Assembly: GCF_050003625.1 (NCBI RefSeq)
Contig: NC_134399.1
Coordinates: forward strand, 147,988,473 to 148,052,472
Length of the DNA stretch: 64,000 bases
Reading direction: 5' to 3'
Origin: Haematobia irritans
Taxonomy: Eukaryota > Arthropoda > Insecta > Diptera > Muscidae
Shown: positions 55,871 through 64,000 of the stretch, piece by piece
Layout of the letters: each line of letters starts with the position of its first letter
Numbering within the stretch: position 1 is the stretch's first letter
Made by a program: the position numbers and the translations under genes
The notes under the pieces: generated by a model
Told to the model about the DNA's origin: nothing
What the model saw: the letters and a program-made list of their open reading frames with translations, nothing else
Databases searched by the model: none

Positions 55871-58800
55871 TATGAGTTTTGTTTTCTTTGGTGTGTAGTT
55901 AAACTTTTCACTTAGGACGATAGTATATTATAATTGCCTTTTTGAGCTTCCCTCCGCCTAATTACAAGGCTGGTTTTATTTATTTATTAGTGTTATCAAT
56001 CTAACTGTGAACTTCTATCGCCATGCCATGAAACAATTTATTAGGTATATTTTTCTTCATCGTTATTATGCTTACATGCAATATGCAAAAACGAAATTGC
56101 GAAATATTCAATAAATTAAATTAAGTCAGAATATTGCTCTATAAAATATTAAATTATTGTTCTGAAATTTTAATTGTTTTCCATTTTAATTCGAAATTGC
56201 CACAAAAAAAAAGAAGAAATCTCTTCAATATTTTTGATACATTTGTGGACGTATAATAAATAATCTTTGCAAATTCATCGTCATTCTTTTAACTCATTTA
56301 ACAAAATTAATACTGAAAATGAAACACACAACAGGTATGTATTTACTTATAATTGTGTTTTAATGGAATTAAAAAAGCTACAAATATACATATATATATC
56401 TATAAATGTTTGTGTGTGCGTATACCATACAAATATAATCGAATAAATTTTAATCAAGCAAATAAAGCAAGCAAGCCATTAAAAACAAAAAGATAATCGA
56501 AAATAGCAAAACTATCCAAAATTAAAAATATACAAAAATTATCATAAGATAACAAGAAGTAGTTGTCGTTGTTGATGTTGTTTAATAAATGTGCAATAAT
56601 CCTATGTTTTTTTGTATTAAAAATAAACTCTATTAAACTCCAAATATATGTATATTATTATCACTAAATTTAAATAGCCCCAAAGAAAAATAATTTCTAT
56701 AAATCAAAAGCAATCGCCGAAAACAGCAGAAAACTTTTAAGCCTATAGAGTATGCGTTTGCAAATGTCTACTCTTAAAAAGTGTTGTGTAAACTTTTTGT
56801 ATACCAAAACAAAAGAATTATATTTGTTTTTTGAATTGAACAAAAAGTAAGAAATCATATTAAAATAGAAAAAAGGAAGCGAAGCGATGGAGAATAAATG
56901 CCTTTGCATTTCCCATTTTAATTCTCTTCTATATTTCTACAAATTCAAAACGGACAGCATATATGTTGGCAATCGAGCAACTGATTTTTTTCCTTACAAA
57001 ATGTATGAAAAAAAAAATAATATATATATTTATACAACTTCGAAAAAATCATAAAACGGAAAAATTTTTGTAAATTTTTTTGCTACAAAATAAATTTTTC
57101 CGATTGAAATTTCGATAATTTTTAATAACAAAAAACCCCAAAAACAAAACAAAACAATTTTATTTTATTTAAACAAAAACAAGCAATTAAACCCCATAAC
57201 AAAATCAAAACTTAGAAAATAAACAAATTAAAATATATTTCGTTTGAAAAAAAAAAAAAAAAACAACAAATTTTAGTTTCGTGTTTAAAAATAATCACTT
57301 GTCTTTAGTTTAATTAGAGATATTTTAATTTGTATGGTATTTGTTTTTTTTGTTTTCTAATGCTATACTACTAACCCAGCAGCAAAATTTAAGTAAACTT
57401 AAACAAATAATATATAACACCTATATACTATATTTATACTATATATATATATAAATACTAACCAAGTAATACTTATACACTCTATATATAAAAAATACGA
57501 AAAATATATGAATATTATTTCTAACCCTATTCCCGCCACCTGAACCTCAAAAGTATATATATACTCGAAAATATATTGCCTTTATCAAATAATCAAAGTA
57601 ATCTCCTAGTAATGAAACACCATAAAATTTTATTGACACACCAGACACTTTAACACTTCCACTTGACAATTTACAAATGCCACAGAGATTGTCTACCACT
57701 TATGATTGAACACTTGTCCTGATTTGTCTTTTTATTTACTTTATTTAATAATAGACATTTATTAAAAGAAGAGGAAAACAATTACTCCAAATATTATACA
57801 AAACATAAACAAAAGCAATTATCTATCTGTCTATCTGTATGTGTAACTCTAATACTACTACAACTCCAAAAATATTCTAATCCTTTTTTTGTTGTATACA
57901 TAAAAGCTATTTACTCACCATATATACAAAATAAACAAATAAACTACTCTATACAAATATAATAATAAATTTTTTGTTGTTGTTTATATTGCTAACTACT
58001 AATACTATTACTGATTCAGATGTTCTAAGGTCGGTAAACGTTGTATGTGAGTGCGTGCGTGAGTGTTTGATATTTGAATTATCTTATGTGCGTTTAGTTT
58101 ATATTATGAGAATGTGTCTGTCTACCACTAACCCCCCCTATACAAAGAGAGAAAAAAACAAAAAAAAAGAACTGTTTCTTCTTTATGTGTCTGTCTAAAT
58201 ATTGGTGATGATATTTTTTATTTCTCAATAACTTATTTACAAATTATTGATTATTTAAAACATTCATCTCAATATACAACAGGCATACATTAAAAAAAAT
58301 ACATATTTTTATGAAGCAGCATATAAAAATAATATTACTAACAAATACCCCTATATTACTCAATATCAATATAAATACATATATATTCAGTACTTATGCA
58401 AATAACCAAATCTATACTATATATATATATACATATGTGTCTACGCTACTTAATTAAATGTTGTGATTTCTAGCAAGTGTATGTGCACTTTATGGCAATG
58501 TTACACAAAATAAAAGAAACCCCCTTTCCCAAAAAAAAACAAAAAAAAAAAAATAATAATAATATTTGTAATTTTGATTGGCTTTTTCGTACAAGTTGCT
58601 AACGTTATAAAACTGTGCTATTTTATTTTAATTCCTCATGAATGGTTTCGTTTTTTGGACACTTTAATGCAAAAAACACATATATATACACACAAATACA
58701 CAATAAATATAATATTCGGTAAAGGGTGATTTTCTAGATATTTTATGGTTAGGTATTTTTAAAACATGGATTATACCAGGTTATCAACTATTATACTTAA

Positions 58801-59370
58801 TACAATACGGATTATAATACAGAATATAAAAATGTCAAAAATATTAGTTCACAACATGTTTTAATATACAAAAATTTCCACGACGTTTTCAGAAATTAAA
58901 ACAAGTAAAAACAACTCTATGAATGACCAGGTCGAAGAAAATGCAGTGGAAATATATAACTATTCTAATAGTATTCAATTATCAAGAAAATTATAGAACA
59001 ACTGTTTAAAATTTCCATAAAAAATATTATATTCACAAATTAAACCAAGTAAAAACTTATTATTTTACTTCAAAAAACTTATATTACGACTGCTTAAAAT
59101 TTAAAATTTTCTTAAAACAGTCGAAAGAGAAAAATATAGCGGAATATTTTAAGCAGCATGTAAAACCCCTTTTTATTATGAATAGATCCAATTTGTCAAT
59201 AGTACACATTATATCAATGGCGTGAAAAAAAGTACAGAATACTATTTCTTAAGCGTTGTTATTATAGGCCACCATGTAGGAATCTTCGTCGGACTTTAGG
59301 CATTCAAACTTAGTTTTTTATTTAATATGATTGTTGGCTATATATCCTGTCTAAATGAATATAATAATTA
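55871..59370. other. AT-rich, low-complexity sequence, no gene seen
   Basis: A/C-rich plus-strand blocks (56430-57250, 57540-57960), TATATATA stretches and many AATAAA matches are present. This composition suits intron or UTR. Frames at 56697-56909 and 57974-58198 are A/T translations. No repeat with defined ends was found. Confidence 0.45.
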
Positions 59371-59928
59371 CACTAGTTTACAATTTTTTTTTTCATGTAC
59401 ATTTGATGAGAAGCAACTTTTCTTATGTATTCTGATCTGCTGATTTCGAAAAAAAAATATGGAACAGTTTTTGAAAAATCCCGTTATTTTTAGTTTTTCT
59501 CTCTTTTTTACTAGCTGATGGCCTCAGTTGTCAATGCTTTTTATATCTTTATACTAATATTATATTTACTATAAATTTAGTATCAACTATAAATAAATAA
59601 ATAAATTATCTCTCGAGTTAGAAATGTCCGATTTTATCGTTGTTGGTACTTAAATGAAAGGTATTAATATGACGAATAATCGTTTATAATTGGATCTGTG
59701 ATAAGTTAAGTGGTTCAACCATTGACCTTTAATTTAAGTACCAACAACGATATAATCGGATATTTCTAACTCGTTTAGTGAAAAAAGAGCGAAAAACTAA
59801 AAATAACAGGTTATCTCAAAAACTGTTTCATAAAAAATTTTTAAACATTTTTTTTTGGAATTCAGCAGATCAAAATACTTAAGAAAAGTCGACTCTCATC
59901 AAGCGTACATTTCCAGTTTAAACTAGTG
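59371..59928. mobile_element. Long inverted-repeat (hairpin) element
   Basis: CACTAGTTTA at the left pairs with TAAACTAGTG at the right. Outer arms (about 59371-59513 and 59774-59928) share, in complement, TTTTCTTATGTATTCTGATC and GTTATTTTTAGTTTTTC. Inner arms (59614-59662 and 59725-59773) share CGAGTTAGAAATGTCCGATT and TATCGTTGTTGGTACTTAAA. The left arm has about 100 extra bases (59514-59613), so either the left gained or the right lost them. The loop is about 60 bases. No protein is encoded. A foldback MITE is the likeliest explanation. Confidence 0.72.
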
Positions 59929-61282
59929 TTATTTTCTTCGACGAAAACGTTAAAAATATAAGTTTTTCGTTGTTTCATCTGGTTATCATGAAATCTCCAA
60001 AACTGCAATAACTAAAATATGAAAAACTTCTAAAGGCTTTAAATAACAAACATATCAATAAATAAATGATGGATTACTAAAATGTAATTTGGAAGAATTT
60101 TTAACTGCGCGAACCAATACAATTTCATCACAATACCATTATTACCTAATTCTTCAGAGAAATAAATGTACAAAGAGAAATACAAATACAAAGGACCTTC
60201 ACAAGTACCAATCATCAATAAAAATACAGTCGGTATAACAAATATTAGAAATATTCGTTAAATCGAACGGGAATATTAAATGTTAACTTTTATTGAAAAT
60301 CGTAGTTTTTTTTACCAGATGAGTAAAAATTCAGAAGCATGTGGCAAAACTAAACTACAGAGGCATTTAAAAAAATATTACTTTAAATAATCCTTAAAAA
60401 CTGGGAACTTGATATATCTAGGTTAGATTAGGTTGAAAAGAGGATCCAAGATTTTCTGTCTCAGGAGAGCCTGTATTGAGATAAATATAAAATCGGGTAG
60501 CACTCATTAATAAGAGAAAAATTCACAACTTGTCCATTTGGCAATCCTACGAAAATGTGCTCCAGTTTGTCGCAGTTTTTAAATTTGCATATAATTTTTT
60601 GATTTCTATACTCTATTGATTTTAAAATCTTATTGGACCTAGACATTTGCCAATGGGTCAACATATTCCAAACTTTTTCCATTCTGGTGCAATTGGGATG
60701 CGCAAAATAATAGCGGTTCCTAAGGGCTTTTCCCAGACTAGATAATGAGGACCTATCTAGTCCTACTAAGTTCTCCCAGGTCATGTCCTTTGGAATGCGT
60801 CCAAACCTGCAGTGTAAATTTACCCCGTTAATGACAAACCCGTGATAAAGTGGCCGATATACCTTTCGACATCAGGGAGGAGTACTGTACCGGTTCTGGG
60901 GTATATCCATTTCCCGTAGCGTAGCTGCAACTCTATCTAACCTTAGTTTACCTAGTTATCCGGCCATTGAATTTGTGTTTCCAAACATTTGATGGAATAT
61001 AAATTTCTTGGGAATGCCGTACTTTGTGGACATTTCCGAAGGACTTCAACCACTCTCAGAATCGTGAAATATTGCTGATTTTTTGTTGTTATTTTTCTTA
61101 AGATTAAAAGCGTTTTCGGTAAATTTTGCTCAACCGTTCATTATTTAGAATACCCAATGTTTGGAATTTGGACGTTCGTTAAATTGGATTTTCGCTAAAT
61201 GGGATATTCGTTAAACAGAGCTTCGACTGTATGATACAAACCATTTACAAATAAGATATTTTCTTAAAAGGACATTTATATA
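59929..61282. other. Unassigned sequence, with a decayed SINE piece and a less AT-rich block
   Basis: GGTTAGATTAGGTT (about 60422) and AAATCGGGTAGCACTCATTA (about 60491) recall the SINE tail and body. The block 60540-61060 has more balanced composition and a minus-strand open frame of 107 codons at 60461-60784 without a recognised motif. It may be a decayed retroelement ORF. The rest is AT-rich. Confidence 0.35.
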
Positions 61283-62380
61283 AAGGTTGATACGGTCAAA
61301 ATTTGGTCAATATAAACTTGAAGTATTTCTTTCAATTTTGCATTTAAAAAACTTGAACACCCCTCATTTTGAAGGTGTGTGTGTGTAGAATGTTGCTCCT
61401 ATTTGAGTTTTGGAATTCAATCTTCAGAGCAGCGTATCAAAATTTTGCTCGCGCATCGCCAAAATCCGAGCTACTCGCACGCAAAGCTGGCAAAATCGCT
61501 AAAAGTTGCCAAATCAACCGTTACAAATGTAATTAAAGTGTTTGGGGAACGTTTGTCGACAGCCAGGAAGTCTGGATCGGGAGGAAATCGAAAACCGGAA
61601 GCCGCTGAGACGACAAAGAGAGTTGCCGGTAGTTTCAAGCGAAACCCTAACCTCTCTCTCCGAGATGCCGCAAATAAGCTGGGTGTATCGTCTACAACTG
61701 TGCATCGAGTCAAAAAACGAGCCGGACTATCGACTTACAAGAAGGTAGTGACTCCAAATCGCGATGATAAACAAAATACGACGGCCAAAGCGCGATCCCG
61801 GAGGCTGTACACGACGATGATGACGAAGTTCGACTGCGTGGTAATGGACGACGAAAACTACGTCAAAGCCGACTACAAGCAGCTTCCGGGACAGGAGTTT
61901 TATACGGCAAAAGGAAGGGGAAAGGTAGCAGATGTTTTCAAGCACAAAAAACTGTCAAAGTTGGCAAAGAAATATCTGGTTTGGCAAGCCATCTGTACCT
62001 GTGGCTTGAAAAGCAGCATTTTCATAGCTTCCGGGGCTGTCAACCAAGAAATTTACGTGAAAGAGTGTTTGAATAAACGTAATACTGTTTGGCCGGATTA
62101 AAGAAGACCAATAAAACTGCTAAGGACGAGCAGCAGTTCAAGGCAAACTGGCTTTCTGCGGCGAAGAAGGTGGACAAGGTGGATGTACAAAATCTGATGG
62201 CAGGTGTCAAGCGTGAGGCCCGACAATTCGGATTTGGAAAAGCGAAAGCCTAACTGAATATTTTTCTTGAATTTTATACTAATTGAACTTGAAAAAGAAA
62301 TTTAATTTGATTTTTTAAACAAACGATTTCACCGATTTACACGCGTTTTCCCTTGATCAAATTTTGACCGTATCACCCTT
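61283..62380 (+). mobile_element. Tc1-like DD37E transposon, copy C, internally deleted
   Basis: The ends are AAGGTTGATACGGTCAAAAT (one change from AAGGGTGATAC) and the complementary AAGGGTGATACGGTCAAAAT. TA lies at both borders (61281-61282 and 62381-62382). The length is 1098 bp, about 180 less than copy A. Internal deletions removed transposase coding sequence, but both ends remain, so it could in principle be moved by an active relative. Confidence 0.9.
61397..62251 (+). pseudogene. Tc1-like DD37E transposase, copy C
   Basis: It is the longest continuous stretch of this protein in the window: helix-turn-helix (SHAKLAKSLKVAKSTVTNVI), second DNA-binding half (LSLRDAANKLGVSSTTVHRV), first Asp (VMDDENYVKADYK), and on to VNQEIYVKECLNKR. 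About 27 bases around the normal start codon (ATGCCGTC in copy A) are deleted. After LNKR a deletion joins to VWPD, and another removes everything up to KKTNKTAKDEQQFK, taking the catalytic Glu. A stop follows WPD. The C-terminus KREARQFGFGKAKA survives in another frame. Confidence 0.9.
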
Positions 62381-64000
62381 TAACAGCAACTATATATGAT
62401 TATTTTTAATTTAGAAAAATCTATATAGAATTCTAATTGAATGTATATTAAGGCTTTACCAGCTTAGGTTGTATTGTAAATAAGGACCTTATTTGCCCAT
62501 GGCCAACATACATTCAAGACAATATTCCCATCGTGGTGCTATCTAACTCGTCATTGTCACGAGACTGTTCTCCCATTTTAAGAACTCTGTATCTTTAAGG
62601 GTATGTGGACAGCTATAGGTAGTGCTACAAGACGACCACAACACGGTCTTCATAAGTACATCATCTTTCGACAAAGATGGTATACAGCTCGGAATGCCTG
62701 AACATGATTCACACAGCCATCCCGACTACTGTCTTGCTATTCTTCTGTGATTCCTAAGTCTTTTTTATTGTTTGGGCCACCACCTGATATTTTCATTACC
62801 CTTCTGACGGATGTACGGCTCCACATCGCATGCTTGTGTTTTTGAAGTTCACTTCCCTTGATGTTCTATCCAGTACCACCATTTCAATTGCCGTTATTTG
62901 GGCATATCCATTCACCACTGCTACCATTGTGCCATTTTTTTAACCAGTCGAATACTTCATTTTTGAATTAATTTTGTCCCATAATGTTTTCAGTGGACAA
63001 GTGTTTCGCCCAAAAGTATACAAAGAAAAAGTTCGATCACAGATAAAGCGGGTTAGTCTTCTTAGTATTAAATTTCAAGTAATGGTTTTAAATCAAATAG
63101 AGCTAAAATAAATGTTAGTTTAATGGGGATATAATTCAAAAAGTTATTTAGTTGCTACTATTATATGAAAAATTGTGCCAATTTTTAAAAAGAGTATGCC
63201 ACCATTTCTGACGGGTGCCACATTTCAGAAATTCTCAACGGTAACGCTGCCAGCCACCGATATTATGCAGATTCTGCCACGAAAACTACAGAAAAAAAGT
63301 GAAGGCGATTAGAAATTCAAACTCAACTCTGGTACGCGATCATGATTTGATACTGCATTCATCACTGTTCTGCAGTCTTCCAATGTAATAGAAGCATTAA
63401 AATTTCTATATGGCCAGAGTCCTTAATAGGTCATGCAATATGGCAGAATCATACCTCTTAAGTGAGTTCTCTTCAAGGATCCGATAACCGTATTAATGGT
63501 AACCTTGCAGTCTCAATAGGTATAGTCAGAGTGTCTCTTTCATGATGCATGTATGTCCCCATCGATACAAAAAGTGCTACTTATACTGCATATCGGCTTA
63601 TACGGTAGTATTTGGGTTGAAATCCCGGAAATGCTAACATGAAATCTATGTCGCCTCTTCAAAAATGTAAAAGAAATTTACATCTATAAGGACCTACCAA
63701 AGTCTAGATAAATAGTTAAGTTGAAAAACTGCTTACCAAAAGCATAGATCTATAAATAACCCCAGCAAAACCTTATGCTTGAGAATAATGACTTAACATC
63801 ACCGAGTAGTTTCGGTCACCATACATTAGAATTTTCATGGGTACTACCACCTTGTACAAATATTTTGGTGTTTATTTCTCACACATTTCATTTCATTTCT
63901 CGTCCACAACCTCAATTTAGCTTTTCATAATGCTACAGAAAAATACATTCCTCACAGGACATATCTTTGTGAAAGTTTCAAAAATTTACTTTTCATAGTA
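62381..64000. other. Unassigned sequence with two weak candidate exons
   Basis: Composition is more balanced than in most of the window. At 62992-63050, after AATGTTTTCAG, 58 bases are open and are followed by GTTAGT. At 63229, after GCCACATTTCAG, a second segment is open in the frame that continues the first. This may be chance or decayed transposon sequence. No domain is recognised. Confidence 0.25.

Overview
This window is AT-rich, repeat-dense nuclear DNA from a higher fly. A calyptrate or muscid fly (Haematobia, Stomoxys or Musca group) fits best. The reasons are two copies of a mariner almost identical to Himar1, which was first described from the horn fly Haematobia irritans, DINE-1/mini-me-like elements with their typical core, a tRNA-derived SINE, and several Tc1/mariner and non-LTR families. 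No complete gene is present. The window looks like long introns and 3' untranslated sequence of one or more plus-strand genes, heavily colonised by transposons.

Layout. 1-1634 is a DINE-1-like element (family I) containing a phased 153-bp tandem array; it sits inside a Himar1-like mariner (1635-2437). 3845-5003 is a family II/family I chimera, and 7146-8544 is another family I element lying between motif clusters of an older repeat. 9240-13180 holds decayed family II and family I pieces, a CCCAGCAAAA-ended element and a CACTGAAAAAA-ended element. Two family II elements (16205-17712 and 19756-20946) flank a convincing 139-bp host exon (19486-19624). A DD37E Tc1-like element lies at 23008-24283. 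A second possible exon, in matching phase, is at 25932-26027. SINE copies lie at 27689-28032 and 28879-29223, both with perfect target duplications, and at 38022-38348. 33505-34998 is a compound CCCAGC element with a hAT-type MITE inside it. A polyglutamine-ending coding exon is at about 41924-42352, followed by sequence that resembles a 3'UTR. 44820-46790 is a Jockey-type LINE split by a full-length Himar1-like mariner. 47050-48115 is a Tc3-like pseudogene. 48879-49554 is a second hAT-type MITE, and 49566-50084 is an inverted-repeat element. 53133-55640 joins a truncated DD37E element to a LINE with reverse transcriptase and RNase H domains. 59371-59928 is a long hairpin element, and 61283-62380 is a third, internally deleted DD37E element.

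How it fits together. None of the transposase or reverse transcriptase genes is intact; all carry frameshifts, stops or deletions. The unexpected structure is in the DINE-1-like elements. Two families that look different share an exactly 153-bp (51-codon) monomer, which is open on both strands and produces long false ORFs. The host signal is limited to one strong exon, with two in-frame alternative donors, and a few weaker candidates on the same strand. I could not identify the host protein.
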